A DNA stretch of 64,000 bases from an uncultured Alphaproteobacteria bacterium (GCA_934277545.1 CAKQUG010000004.1:1-64000); one strand, 5' to 3'. Positions 1 through 8,628 are shown, counted from the stretch's first letter. Numbers and translations are program-made. Notes: generated by a model not told the origin, from the letters alone.

Positions 1-1
1 A

Positions 2-1192
2 ATGGCAAAAGAAAAATTTGAACGCAGCAAGCCGCACTGCAACATTGGTACAATCGGCCACGTTGACCACGGTAAAACAACCTTGACAGCAGCCATCACC
101 AAAGTATTGGCAGAAAAAGGCGAAGCACAATTCGTAGACTATGCAAACATTGATAAAGCGCCTGAAGAACGCGCTCGCGGTATTACCATTAACACCTCAC
201 ACGTTGAGTATGAAACAGAAAACCGCCACTATGCACACGTAGACTGCCCGGGCCACGCCGACTATGTTAAAAACATGATTACCGGTGCCGCTCAGATGGA
301 TGGTGCAATCTTGGTAGTATCTGCAGCTGATGGTCCGATGCCGCAAACTCGTGAACACATCTTGCTTGCTCGTCAAGTAGGCGTGCCTGCGATTGTTGTA
401 TACATGAACAAAGTAGACCAAGTAGACGATCCTGAATTGTTGGAATTGGTAGAAATGGAAATCCGTGACTTGCTGTCTTCTTATGGTTTCCCTGGTGATG
501 AAACACCAATCATCAAAGGTTCTGCATTGGCAGTATTGGAAAACGGCGACCCGAAAATCGGTCATGATTCAATCATTGAATTGATGAAAGCCGTAGACTC
601 TTACATTCCGCAGCCAGCTCGTCCGATAGACCAACCGTTCTTGATGCCGATTGAAGACGTATTCTCAATTTCCGGTCGTGGTACAGTGGTAACCGGTCGT
701 GTAGAACGCGGTGTAATCCATGTAGGCGATGAAATTGAAATCGTAGGTATTAAACCAACTCAAAAAACAACATGTACCGGTATTGAAATGTTCCGTAAAT
801 TGTTGGATGAAGGTGAAGCCGGCGATAACATCGGTGTATTGTTGCGTGGTACAAAACGTGAAGAAGTAGAACGCGGTCAAGTATTGGCAGCTCCTGGTTC
901 AATCACACCGCACACAGATTTCGTATCTGAATGCTACATTTTGACTAAAGAAGAAGGCGGTCGTCATACTCCGTTCTTCTCAAACTATCGTCCGCAATTC
1001 TATTTCCGTACAACAGACGTAACCGGCACAATCGAATTGCCGGAAGGTACCGAAATGGTTATGCCTGGTGATAACGTAAAAATCACAGTACAATTGTTGC
1101 ACCCAATCGCAATGAGTGAAGGTTTGCGCTTCGCTATTCGTGAAGGCGGTCATACAGTTGGCGCCGGCGTTGTTTCTAAAATCTTGAAATAA
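2..1192 (+). CDS. tuf: Elongation factor Tu
   Basis: GTPase that delivers aminoacyl-tRNA to the ribosome in the cytoplasm. The 396 residues match the usual bacterial length. The G domain shows GHVDHGKTT (P-loop, about residues 19-27), the switch I segment RGITINTSHVEYE, DCPGHADYV (G3) and NKVD (G4). Domains 2 and 3 follow to an ordinary C-terminus ending VVSKILK. The ATG is the second base of the window, so its ribosome-binding site and any upstream genes are outside. A perfect inverted repeat follows at once, so this is the end of its transcription unit. Identification is secure. Confidence 0.98.
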   Translation: MAKEKFERSKPHCNIGTIGHVDHGKTTLTAAITKVLAEKGEAQFVDYANIDKAPEERARGITINTSHVEYETENRHYAHVDCPGHADYVKNMITGAAQMDGAILVVSAADGPMPQTREHILLARQVGVPAIVVYMNKVDQVDDPELLELVEMEIRDLLSSYGFPGDETPIIKGSALAVLENGDPKIGHDSIIELMKAVDSYIPQPARPIDQPFLMPIEDVFSISGRGTVVTGRVERGVIHVGDEIEIVGIKPTQKTTCTGIEMFRKLLDEGEAGDNIGVLLRGTKREEVERGQVLAAPGSITPHTDFVSECYILTKEEGGRHTPFFSNYRPQFYFRTTDVTGTIELPEGTEMVMPGDNVKITVQLLHPIAMSEGLRFAIREGGHTVGAGVVSKILK

Positions 1193-1211
1193 TCTCGCCG
1201 AGTACGCATTG

Positions 1212-1247
1212 AAAACCTCTCTTGTTCTGCAGAACAAGAGAGGTTTT
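1212..1247 (+). terminator. Intrinsic terminator after tuf
   Basis: A perfect 36-base palindrome (arms AAAACCTCTCTTGTTCT and its complement around a GC centre), followed by TCTTTAATCATTTT. It starts about 20 bases after the tuf stop codon and should end that transcript. Confidence 0.9.
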
Positions 1248-1303
1248 CTTTAATCATTTTAATAAAATGCTTTACTTTTCAGTTTAATTAAGTAAAATTT
1301 AAG

Positions 1304-1494
1304 TGGATATAGAGATATATCCGGGGCGTCAGAAACCTCTTTACCTAGAGTCATTGCATAATGACTTAAAATTTTATATGCCGATTTCAGCTTAGAGCGG
1401 ATGTCGGCTAAATATGGTTATGAGCTGAATAGGCCGAGCCGTTTCTAGGTATACGGTTTCTGAACATCCGCCCGCTTTGAGCGGGTTTTGTTTT
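1304..1494 (+). ncRNA. Structured prepilin leader RNA, copy 1
   Basis: About 190 bases just upstream of a prepilin-like gene, matched by a second copy at 12950-13145 before another such gene. Helices by position: a 5' hairpin GGATAT 1305-1310 with ATATCC 1317-1322; CAGAAACC 1330-1337 with GGTTTCTG 1455-1462; TACCTAGA 1342-1349 with TCTAGGTA 1444-1451; GTCATT 1350-1355 with AATGAC 1360-1365; GCCGA 1380-1384 with TCGGC 1404-1408; GGTT 1416-1419 with GGCC 1432-1435. Several helices differ in sequence between copies yet still pair. The 3' end is an intrinsic terminator, CCCGC 1471-1475 with GCGGG 1481-1485 plus a T-rich run. GGGCG 1324-1328 can pair with CGCCC 1469-1473 and so compete with the terminator. 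I recognise no named riboswitch class. A regulatory leader or an independent small RNA are both possible. Confidence 0.7.
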
Positions 1495-1521
1495 ATATGT
1501 AATTTTCGGAGGTTTAGAAAT

Positions 1522-2250
1522 ATGTGTAAGAGTTTGAAAAATGATTATAGGCTTAGCTTTTTTAACGCTACCGCTTTCAGCGGCAAACATGACATTTGTT
1601 CTATCGGTCGTTCTATGATAGAAATGCTGAGTGTCCTTGCTGTAATCGCAGTACTGACAACAGGCGGAATTGCCGGCTACTCCAAAGCTATGTTGAAATG
1701 GCAGGTAAACCAGCAAATGGAAATAATATCACAGTTACTGAACACTATGATTCAATATCGTGAAAGTTTGGGAAGAAATTTGCAAAAGGATATATCTTAT
1801 CAAACTTTAATGCCGGTATTGGCTTCCACCGGAAATATGCCGGATACATTAACCGAATATCCTGAAAAACTTTCAGATGGAACTTGGTATCAGGATAGAT
1901 TCGGCTTTTTATATGACGTCAGATACGGCGGAATTTTTTGGAAAGATAGCAATGACAATATATTGTCAAGTATTGAATCTTCCATAAATATTCGTTTACC
2001 GAAAGCCGGTAGTTTTTTAACTCAAGCGTCGTATAAATTTTGTGTAGCGGCGCTAAATTTTGCTAAAATCAATACTCGAGATATATGGCGGGTAAGCGTA
2101 TGGAATATTTCTTCCGGCAATAAAGATAGAAAAAGTTTTGATTACGGCGCAATAACTCAGCTTACAGCAGCGCAAATTTCTGATTCTTGCCGCTATTGCA
2201 GCGGTAAGGATAGTATATGCAAAATTTATTTGTATTTGAATATGAATTAA
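1522..2250 (+). CDS. Type IV prepilin-like protein
   Basis: Putative pilin or pseudopilin subunit of 242 residues. After a long leader of about 29 residues comes G|RSMIEMLSVLAVIAVLTTGGIAGYSKA: a prepilin peptidase site, Glu at mature position 5 and a hydrophobic N-terminal helix. The rest is a variable globular part ending in a Cys-rich tail (CRYCSGKDSICKIYL) that recurs in the other prepilin-like sequences here. The ATG at 1522 is chosen because GGAGG lies at 1508-1512; the longer frame would start inside the leader-RNA terminator. It is preceded by leader RNA copy 1, so expression may depend on read-through of that terminator. No assembly genes are nearby. The family is clear, the role (adhesion, secretion, uptake) is not. 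Confidence 0.8.
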   Translation: MCKSLKNDYRLSFFNATAFSGKHDICSIGRSMIEMLSVLAVIAVLTTGGIAGYSKAMLKWQVNQQMEIISQLLNTMIQYRESLGRNLQKDISYQTLMPVLASTGNMPDTLTEYPEKLSDGTWYQDRFGFLYDVRYGGIFWKDSNDNILSSIESSINIRLPKAGSFLTQASYKFCVAALNFAKINTRDIWRVSVWNISSGNKDRKSFDYGAITQLTAAQISDSCRYCSGKDSICKIYLYLNMN

Positions 2251-2252
2251 AT

Positions 2253-2480
2253 TTATTTAAATCTTAATACAAAATTGCATCTTGCAGTATTGCGTAAACA
2301 TTCGCGGCAGCAGTCGGTAATTTCTGCTGCAGTAATATCTCGCAAGCATTTATAAATATGTTAGGAATCTCCGACACGTTGACAGTCGGTAATATAATAA
2401 GACGTAGTTTTTCCGCCTTGCGAATGAGTGGTATTTTGCGGGCAGATTAAAGCAATGCTGTCATACATATTGACTGTAAA
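2253..2480 (-). pseudogene. Decayed prepilin C-terminal fragment
   Basis: Reading the minus strand from about 2480 gives NMYDSIALICPQNTTHSQGG..., an in-frame TAA at 2361-2363, then ITAAEITDCCRECLRN and a stop at 2253-2255. The tail resembles the end of the adjacent plus-strand prepilin (LTAAQISDSCRYCSGK), with the same Cys spacing. No N-terminal GRSMIEM motif is found upstream, so this looks like the 3' remnant of a prepilin gene convergent with the intact one. The resemblance rests on a short segment judged by eye. Confidence 0.5.
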
Positions 2481-2482
2481 CA

Positions 2483-2517
2483 AAAAAGAACCGCGCGGAA
2501 AATGCGAGGTTCTTTTT
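2483..2517 (-). terminator. Intrinsic terminator
   Basis: AAAAAGAACC (2483-2492) pairs with GGTTCTTTTT (2508-2517), with an inner CGC/GCG. Read on the minus strand it follows the stop codon of the 125-aa gene at 2525 and has a T-run; it could also work on the plus strand. Confidence 0.75.
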
Positions 2518-2524
2518 GTGGATG

Positions 2525-2902
2525 TTACTTAATAATCTGTGATACGCCGGACAGATAGACAACGTCGTTTGCTGTCAAAGACGATAGTTTCAAGCCATTT
2601 GCTACAGTGTTGAGCAAATTCTTGTCAGGAACATGAACGAACAATTTGTCTGACATGGCATGTAAAATCCGTAAAATAAACGAGATTTGCGCTTTTACAT
2701 TATCCGTTTGCTTCATCGCTCTAAGCGCCTCGAGGTCTTTTTTAAGTATAGGCTCAAAGTCTGAGGTTTTGTTGGTGCGAAAAGCAATGATGTCAATAGT
2801 GTTGTTCGTTGATTTCAACGAGCCAGCCCAATAGAAAGTGCAGCCGGCCGGCAAATTTGCATCACAAACCAAAATGACACCGGCAAGAATAAACTTTTCC
2901 AT
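2525..2902 (-). CDS. Hypothetical protein, 125 aa
   Basis: I do not recognise this family. It begins MEKFILAGVILVCDANLPAGC, then has a mixed alpha/beta-looking segment and a helical stretch (LKKDLEALRAMKQTDNVKAQISFILRILHAM), ending VVYLSGVSQIIK. There is no clear membrane segment or catalytic motif. It is a lone minus-strand gene between a decayed prepilin fragment and the export operon, with its own terminator at 2483-2517. An AT-rich stretch of about 100 bases upstream probably holds its promoter. That it is a real gene is supported by the intact frame and the terminator. Confidence 0.55.
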   Translation of the reverse strand: MEKFILAGVILVCDANLPAGCTFYWAGSLKSTNNTIDIIAFRTNKTSDFEPILKKDLEALRAMKQTDNVKAQISFILRILHAMSDKLFVHVPDKNLLNTVANGLKLSSLTANDVVYLSGVSQIIK

Positions 2903-3039
2903 AAAATAATAAATTTATGAGGCGTTAGTCTTATAGTGTACGCTTGCCTGAGGCGTACAAGACATAATAGAAAAACAAAATTATAATATTTGTTCTGAAA
3001 TTAACAAAAAATATCTATTTTGTCAATAAAAATATTGTT

Positions 3040-4269
3040 TTATTCATAGCGCAGAGCGTTTATCGGATTCAAAAGCGAGGCTTTGTAGGCCGGAAAAAAG
3101 CCGAACAGCAAACCGACAATACCGGAAAAACTAAACGGCAGTACCACATAAAACGCTGCTAATTCCGCCGTAATTGAGGTTAGCTTAGGCAGAATATAAA
3201 CGCCGGCGATACCAAATATAACGCCGATTAAGCCTCCGAGCAGTGATAAAATCAACGCTTCCATCAAAAATTGCAGACAGATGTCCCAGCGTTTGGCGCC
3301 AATGGCCATACGAATACCGATTTCACGCGTGCGTTCGGTAACCGAAACCAGCATTATGTTCATGATACCGATACCGCCGACTAGCAAAGAAATAGAGGCA
3401 ATAGACCCCAGTAAAATAGTCATAATTTTGGTGGAGTTTTGCATCATTTCCATAAATTGCGTCAGGTTCATAATGGTAAAATCATCATCTTTTGTCAAAC
3501 CAAGATTATGGCGTTGGCGCAAAAGTGCGGTAATTTCATCTTGCGATGTGTAAGTGCTTTCTGCATCGTATGCCTGCAGCATCAGCATATTGACCATATC
3601 GGGAAATTGGGTGCCGGAAACTTTTTTTTGCACGGTGCTGAGCGGCAAATAAACCATATCATCTTGGTCTTGCCCCGGACCGCTTTGGCCGCGTGTAGTC
3701 AAAGCTCCGATAACCGTAAAAGGCAATCCCTTAATACGAATAGTTTTGCCTAAAGGGTCAATATCGCCAAACAGCTCTTTAACCACGGTCTGTCCCAAAA
3801 TAGCTACTTTGTTTGCGTTTTTAATATCGGCGTCCGAAAAATCACGTCCAAAAGCCAACTCCCATTCTTTTATTTCAAAATAGCGGTTGTCTGTTCCCAC
3901 AATATTTGTCGCCCAGTTTGTGTTGCCGTAAACGATTTGTCCGCTGTCGTTCACCACCGGCACGGCCAAACGGATAGCGGCTATTTTGTTTTGAATGGCG
4001 TCAGCGTCGCCGTTTTTGAGCGTTGGCTGCGAGCCGTGTCCCATACGCGCTCCGCCGGAAGTTGAGGAACCGGAACGAATCATAATCAGATTTGTACCCA
4101 TACTGCGCATTTCTTTTTGGATTGAGAGTTGCGCGCCATTGCCGATAGCAAGCATCACAATAACCGCCGCCACACCGATAATTATACCCAAGCTGGTCAA
4201 AACCGAGCGCATTTTGTTGGCGTGAATGGCGCGGATGGCAATTTTAAAAATAGTTTTTAACTCAATCAT
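3040..4269 (-). CDS. MacB-like ABC transporter permease
   Basis: Inner-membrane permease of a tripartite export system, 409 residues. The first membrane helix (SVLTSLGIIIGVAAVIVMLAI) is followed by a large periplasmic MacB-type domain (about residues 45-280), then three C-terminal helices of the FtsX fold, with the typical SVTERTREIGIRMAIGAK segment between the first two. It lacks the N-terminal ATPase of fused MacB because that is the separate upstream gene, overlapped by 4 bases. With the adaptor further upstream it forms a three-gene operon read right to left. The substrate cannot be told from sequence; macrolides, peptides and lipids are known for the family. No outer-membrane TolC gene is nearby. 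Confidence 0.88.
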   Translation of the reverse strand: MIELKTIFKIAIRAIHANKMRSVLTSLGIIIGVAAVIVMLAIGNGAQLSIQKEMRSMGTNLIMIRSGSSTSGGARMGHGSQPTLKNGDADAIQNKIAAIRLAVPVVNDSGQIVYGNTNWATNIVGTDNRYFEIKEWELAFGRDFSDADIKNANKVAILGQTVVKELFGDIDPLGKTIRIKGLPFTVIGALTTRGQSGPGQDQDDMVYLPLSTVQKKVSGTQFPDMVNMLMLQAYDAESTYTSQDEITALLRQRHNLGLTKDDDFTIMNLTQFMEMMQNSTKIMTILLGSIASISLLVGGIGIMNIMLVSVTERTREIGIRMAIGAKRWDICLQFLMEALILSLLGGLIGVIFGIAGVYILPKLTSITAELAAFYVVLPFSFSGIVGLLFGFFPAYKASLLNPINALRYE

Positions 4270-4970
4270 TTTTGTACTCTTTTCGTATTTATTATGTCCG
4301 AATGAATTTCTCCGTCCACAATTTTGATTATGCGGTTGGCATACAAGGCAATATCTTCTTCATGGGTTACCAAAATGATGGTGCGATGCAGTTCTTTATT
4401 TAGTTTTGTAAACAAATCCATAATTTCCACACTCATTTTTGTATCCAGGTTTCCGGTCGGCTCATCGGCAAAAATAATCGGAGCTTCGTTTACAATAGCG
4501 CGGGCGATGGCGACACGCTGTTGCTGACCGCCGGAAAGTTGGTTGGGCTGGTGGTGCATACGCTCGTGCAACCCCACGCTGTCTAACGCCTTGGTTGCGC
4601 GTTCTTCACGCTCTTTGTCGGTAACACCGGCGTAAACCATCGGCAATTCAACATTTTCTATAGCCGAAGTGCGAGAAAGCAGATTAAACCCCTGAAACAC
4701 AAAACCGATTTTGCGGTTGCGGATTTCTGCCAGCTGGTCGCCGCTAAGGTGTTCAATGTTTTCACCGTCTAAAACATATTCGCCGGAAGTAGGAGTGTCC
4801 AAGCAGCCCAAAATATTCATCAGTGTTGATTTTCCCGAACCGGAGGGACCCATAATCGCCACAAATTCCCCGGCGGCTATTTCCAAATTTATACCTTTGA
4901 GAATTTCCAAATCAAATCCGTCCAAAGGATAACTTTTATGAATGTTTTTGAGTTGAATTAAAGGTTTCAT
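4266..4970 (-). CDS. MacB/LolD-type ABC transporter ATPase
   Basis: Cytoplasmic ATPase powering the permease encoded next, 234 residues. It has Walker A GPSGSGKST, Q-loop FVFQGFNLL, signature LSGGQQQRVAIARA, Walker B IIFADEPTGNLD and the switch His in LVTHEED, all intact. The NLD after Walker B and the LSRTSAIENVELP segment are typical of the MacB/LolD/FtsE group. It shares 4 bases with the permease and one base with the adaptor gene, so the three are translationally coupled. Confidence 0.92.
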   Translation of the reverse strand: MKPLIQLKNIHKSYPLDGFDLEILKGINLEIAAGEFVAIMGPSGSGKSTLMNILGCLDTPTSGEYVLDGENIEHLSGDQLAEIRNRKIGFVFQGFNLLSRTSAIENVELPMVYAGVTDKEREERATKALDSVGLHERMHHQPNQLSGGQQQRVAIARAIVNEAPIIFADEPTGNLDTKMSVEIMDLFTKLNKELHRTIILVTHEEDIALYANRIIKIVDGEIHSDIINTKRVQK

Positions 4971-6124
4971 CAGTGAGGCATCCTAAACTTCATTTTTTGA
5001 GTATCCGCAGCTGAAAGTTCTTTAGAAACAATAACTTCATCGCCAATTTTTAAAGTACTTTCTAAAATTTGAGTATTATCATCATCGCTGACGCCAATTT
5101 TTACGGTTACGCGCTCCGGGTGTCCGTTTTTGATAATCCACACACCGCGGTCTTTATAGCGTTTGGCGGTGTCGCTGTCATCAATATAAAAGCGCAGGGC
5201 TTGGTTTGGAACCAGCATAACGCCTTTTTCTTCGGCCGTGATAATTTCCACATTGGCGGTCATTCCCGGTTTAAGTTTCATGTCGGTGTTGTCAATGCCG
5301 ATTACAACGGTGTAGGTTACAACATTTGAAGTTGTGGTAGCTTCGTTGCGAACTTGAGTAACCGTGCCGTAAAAATAATCATCAGCATAGCTGTCAACGG
5401 TAAAGCGTACTTTTTGACCTTCTTTAACTTTGGCAATATCGGCTTCCACCACCGACGCTTCAATTTGCATTTTGGTTAAATCTTCGGCAACCGAAAACAA
5501 CTCAGGAGTTTCAAAACTTGCCGCTACGGTTTGTCCGACTTCCACGGCTTTGGAAATGACAATGCCATCAACCGGGGCTTTGATTTCGGTATATGAAAGT
5601 TCGGTTTGCGCCGAATTAAGCGAGGCTTGCGCCTGTTTTACCTGAGCTTGTTCAAGTGCCAGCTGAGCAACGGAATTATCATAATCACGTTCGGCGGCTT
5701 CCAAATCTTTTTCGGTGGAATATTTAGAAGCGTTGAGCTTAGAAATACGGTTCAGTGCTTTTTTGTAATATTTGATATTGTTTTCTTCCACAGTCACTTG
5801 CGCTTTGGCAATTTCCAAAGCGGCCTCACGCTGCTGCACCGTGGCTTTGGCATTTTCCTGGTCGATAAGCGCTAAAAGCTGGCCTTTTTTTACTACCGAG
5901 TTATAATCAACATAAATTTCGGCGATACGTCCCGAAGCCTGTGAACCGACAGAAACGGTAGAAAGCGGGTTGATGGTACCGGAAGCGGTAATGCTTTCCA
6001 TTATGTCGCCGTTTTCTATTTTTTGCGTTTTATAAACAGTTCCGCCGGCGCTGCGGTTAAGCATTTTGTAGCCAATGCAAAAAATGGCAAGCAAGGCAAT
6101 TCCATAAATCAAATATTTTCTCAT
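4970..6124 (-). CDS. MacA/HlyD-family membrane fusion protein
   Basis: Periplasmic adaptor linking the permease to an outer-membrane channel, 384 residues. An N-terminal anchor (KYLIYGIALLAIFCIGYKML) is followed by a biotinyl-lipoyl half-motif (GSQASGRIAEIYVDYNSVVKKGQ), a long coiled-coil hairpin (about residues 90-180), the second lipoyl half (IKAPVDGIVISKAVEVGQTV) and a beta-barrel region with the LKPGMTANVEI segment typical of MacA-like proteins. The ATG at 6124 is chosen because AAAGG lies 8 bases upstream of it; an in-frame ATG at 6139 has no such site. First gene of the operon; its promoter should lie in the AT-rich gap up to 6371, shared with the divergent peptidase gene. Confidence 0.88.
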   Translation of the reverse strand: MRKYLIYGIALLAIFCIGYKMLNRSAGGTVYKTQKIENGDIMESITASGTINPLSTVSVGSQASGRIAEIYVDYNSVVKKGQLLALIDQENAKATVQQREAALEIAKAQVTVEENNIKYYKKALNRISKLNASKYSTEKDLEAAERDYDNSVAQLALEQAQVKQAQASLNSAQTELSYTEIKAPVDGIVISKAVEVGQTVAASFETPELFSVAEDLTKMQIEASVVEADIAKVKEGQKVRFTVDSYADDYFYGTVTQVRNEATTTSNVVTYTVVIGIDNTDMKLKPGMTANVEIITAEEKGVMLVPNQALRFYIDDSDTAKRYKDRGVWIIKNGHPERVTVKIGVSDDDNTQILESTLKIGDEVIVSKELSAADTQKMKFRMPH

Positions 6125-6371
6125 TATCAAACCTTTCATATATATTTATACCGCAATATAAAAATAATTTATAAAAAAATCTATAAATTTATAACGATAA
6201 AATGAAAAAAATGTTCACAAATTGGTATGAAAAAAGTATTGATATGCTAAGTAGTTAGACAGTTATTCACAATTAAAACTTCAAGTGTGAAAAAACACTT
6301 TATTTTTTTGAATTTTCTGCTATATATAAATCGGTTGAATTATAACTGTGTGATATTAGAGGAATAATTTT

Positions 6372-7631
6372 TTGAAAAAACTTTTGAAAAAAAATAAATT
6401 CAAATTTAAAAAGCAAAAGGTTTTTTATACTGAAAAAAAGCCTTTTTTAGCTGATAAAGAAATTATTTTCCGCAGTAACGGACGAGCTAAAGTTTTTAAC
6501 ATCTCCCACCATTTGCAGGTGTTTATGCTTATGCTTTTTGCCGCCGTTTTTGCTTGGTCGGGTTATAATTACTATTTTTATCATATTTCAGCCTCCATTA
6601 TTCATCATAAAGATAAAGAATTGGGCAAAACCCGCGATGCATATATGGATTTAATGTCTGATGTAACGGCGCTGCAGAATAATTTGAAAAACGTGGTTTC
6701 TTCTATTGACGAGGCCGGTAACGGTTTGCAAGAAATTAAAAATTATAAAGAAAAAGCGCTGGTGGTTGAAGATAAAATCAAGCAAATTGCCGATTCCGAA
6801 AGTTGGATTGACGTCAACAAGGTTGAAGAAAAAGTAACAAAAAAAGAAGCTCTGTTGCAAAAAGATTTAGTTCAGACCGAAAATGCGCAGCTGAAACAAA
6901 AAATTGAGGATCTCAGCGGAAAAATTACTAATCTGCAAGAAACCGTGAAAGGTTTGGAAACGGCGGAAATTGCTATTTTGGATAAAATTCATAAACTTTC
7001 TGGACGCGAAATTGATCAAATCAAAAATTCTTTAACGCAAATCAATAAATCGCTGAAAGAAAAAAACAAATATTTTAATCCGTTGTCTAATATAAAAGAA
7101 GGAAAAGGCGGCGTCTATGAGCCGGCGCAGGGAATGAAAATAGAAAACCGCAATCTTTTAGATAAGTTGTCGATGACATTTAAGCAAATTGATACTCTAG
7201 AAAATTACAAACAAGCAATGAAAGCTGTGCCTTTGGGCAAGCCGGTTTACCGCTATCAGTTGAGTTCGTCATACGGTACTCGCCAAGATCCGTTTAAGGC
7301 TTATTTGGCCAATCATAAAGGTTTGGATATGCGGGCTTCCGCCGGCAGCCGAATTTCTGTGCAAGCAGCGGGGTTGGTTACTTCTGCCGGTTATCAAAAA
7401 AACGGCTATGGTAATTTGGTGGTGGTTGACCATGGCAACGGATTTGTAACAAAATATGCGCACCTGCGTAAAATTTATGTTAAAAAAGGCGATAAAGTGG
7501 CTTATAATCAAGCGTTGGGGGAGGTTGGACGCACCGGCCGCGCTACCGGTAACCATTTGCATTATGAAGTTTTGTTTCGCGGAGCTAATGTTAATCCAGC
7601 TGCCTTTATCACTCTTAACAGCCTGAATTAA
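6372..7631 (+). CDS. M23 family metallopeptidase (LytM domain)
   Basis: Cell-envelope peptidase predicted to cut peptidoglycan cross-links, 419 residues. A basic cytoplasmic tail and a single membrane helix (FMLMLFAAVFAWSGYNYYFY) are followed by a coiled coil (about residues 80-240) and a C-terminal LytM domain with the zinc ligands of HKGLDMR and HLHYEV, and VVDHGNGFVTKYAHL between them. The start is TTG at 6372, with AGAGGA about 9 bases upstream. The downstream bactofilin gene begins 10 bases after the stop. Bactofilin-M23 pairs are well known to act together in shaping the wall. The intact zinc motif suggests an active enzyme rather than an EnvC-like activator. Confidence 0.9.
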   Translation: MKKLLKKNKFKFKKQKVFYTEKKPFLADKEIIFRSNGRAKVFNISHHLQVFMLMLFAAVFAWSGYNYYFYHISASIIHHKDKELGKTRDAYMDLMSDVTALQNNLKNVVSSIDEAGNGLQEIKNYKEKALVVEDKIKQIADSESWIDVNKVEEKVTKKEALLQKDLVQTENAQLKQKIEDLSGKITNLQETVKGLETAEIAILDKIHKLSGREIDQIKNSLTQINKSLKEKNKYFNPLSNIKEGKGGVYEPAQGMKIENRNLLDKLSMTFKQIDTLENYKQAMKAVPLGKPVYRYQLSSSYGTRQDPFKAYLANHKGLDMRASAGSRISVQAAGLVTSAGYQKNGYGNLVVVDHGNGFVTKYAHLRKIYVKKGDKVAYNQALGEVGRTGRATGNHLHYEVLFRGANVNPAAFITLNSLN

Positions 7632-7641
7632 GGAGATAAAA

Positions 7642-8139
7642 ATGAGAAGTTTAAAACGTTTAATCTATTTGAAAATTGCTCGTATGAGCCGCGGCTCTAA
7701 TACGCCGGTGCCAAGCATTATCAGCTGCGACACCAAAATAAAAGGCGATATTTGGGGCGGCGATACTATTCATATTGACGGCAAACTCGAGGGCAATATT
7801 ATGTGCAATGAAGTGATTATCGGCACCCGCGGTTACATTGTCGGAGATATCAAAACCAAATCTTTGAGCATTTATGGCACAATTAACGGCGTGATAGATA
7901 CCGATGAATTGTTTGTGGCGAACAACGCTCGTTTAATTGGCAACGCCTATTACAACAAAATTGCCTTAGAACCTGGGGCGTATATTGAAGGCAACTGTAT
8001 TCCGCGTTCGCGCCGTCCGGAAGCACAGGTAAAACCTGCAGCAGCGCAAGTTCAGCCTAAACCGGCCGAGCAGCCAAAAGCCGAACCTAAGCCGGCTGAA
8101 AATAAACCGGCAGAACCTTCGTTAAAAGCAGTGAAATAA
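7642..8139 (+). CDS. Bactofilin
   Basis: Polymer-forming cytoskeletal protein of 165 residues. The bactofilin beta-helix (about residues 25-120) shows the repeated GDI-GG-IHIDGKLEGNI pattern and GYIVGDIKTKSLSIYGTINGVI. A Pro/Ala/Lys-rich disordered tail follows (repeated PAEQPKAEPKPAEN-type units). AAGGAG precedes the ATG. The stop overlaps the smpB start (TAATG), so it is co-translated with smpB and follows the M23 peptidase, its probable partner in local wall synthesis. Confidence 0.92.
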   Translation: MRSLKRLIYLKIARMSRGSNTPVPSIISCDTKIKGDIWGGDTIHIDGKLEGNIMCNEVIIGTRGYIVGDIKTKSLSIYGTINGVIDTDELFVANNARLIGNAYYNKIALEPGAYIEGNCIPRSRRPEAQVKPAAAQVQPKPAEQPKAEPKPAENKPAEPSLKAVK

Positions 8140-8618
8140 TGGCGGAAAAAAAGAAAAAAGCAGATTTTATTTCTACCGGGCAGGTGGCGCAAAACCGCCG
8201 CGCGCATTTTGATTATGTGATTGACGAGGTTTTTCAGGCCGGTTTGGTGTTGACCGGAACCGAAGTCAAATCACTGCGCCTGGGGCATGCCAATATTAAC
8301 GACGCCTATGGTATGGTGGAACAGGGCGAAATTTATATGTCGAATATTTTTATTGCCGAGTATGCCAACAAAGGATATGAAAGCCACGTTGAGCGCCGTA
8401 ATCGCAAATTATTGCTGCACCATAAAGAAATTATCAAAATCCAAAATGCGTTGGCTCGTAAAGGCTCGACTTTAATTGCTATGAAACTGTATTTTGACAA
8501 TCACGGCAGAGCCAAGCTGGAAATCGGTTTGGGACGCGGTAAAAAACTTTATGACAAACGAGAAACCGCCAAAGAACGCGATTGGAACCGGGAAAAATCC
8601 CGCCTGCTGGCGCATTAG
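8139..8618 (+). CDS. smpB: SsrA-binding protein SmpB
   Basis: Binds tmRNA and brings it to stalled ribosomes for trans-translation; 159 residues, usual length. Typical motifs: AQNRRAHFDYVIDEVFQAGLVLTGTEVKSLR near the N-terminus, LLLHHKEI, and the basic C-terminal tail with GLGRGKKLYDKRETAKERD. Last gene of the M23-bactofilin-smpB operon. No tmRNA gene was found beside it. Confidence 0.96.
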   Translation: MAEKKKKADFISTGQVAQNRRAHFDYVIDEVFQAGLVLTGTEVKSLRLGHANINDAYGMVEQGEIYMSNIFIAEYANKGYESHVERRNRKLLLHHKEIIKIQNALARKGSTLIAMKLYFDNHGRAKLEIGLGRGKKLYDKRETAKERDWNREKSRLLAH

Positions 8619-8628
8619 ATTAGCAAAG

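Noticed and set aside
1436..1460. GAGCCG...TACGGTTT in the leader RNA looks like group II intron domain V
   Set aside because: Length and bulge pattern do not fit, there is no reverse transcriptase, and the paired changes between copies support another helix for the same bases.
1477..1521. Longer start (TTG 1477) for the first prepilin
   Set aside because: It lies inside the terminator hairpin; ATG 1522 has GGAGG at the right distance.
2361..2363. Recoding (such as selenocysteine) at the in-frame TAA of the prepilin fragment
   Set aside because: TAA is not used for selenocysteine, and the N-terminal half of the gene is missing, so decay explains it.
2646..2834. Plus-strand frame of 62 codons
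   Set aside because: Antisense of the 125-aa minus-strand gene with no start signal.
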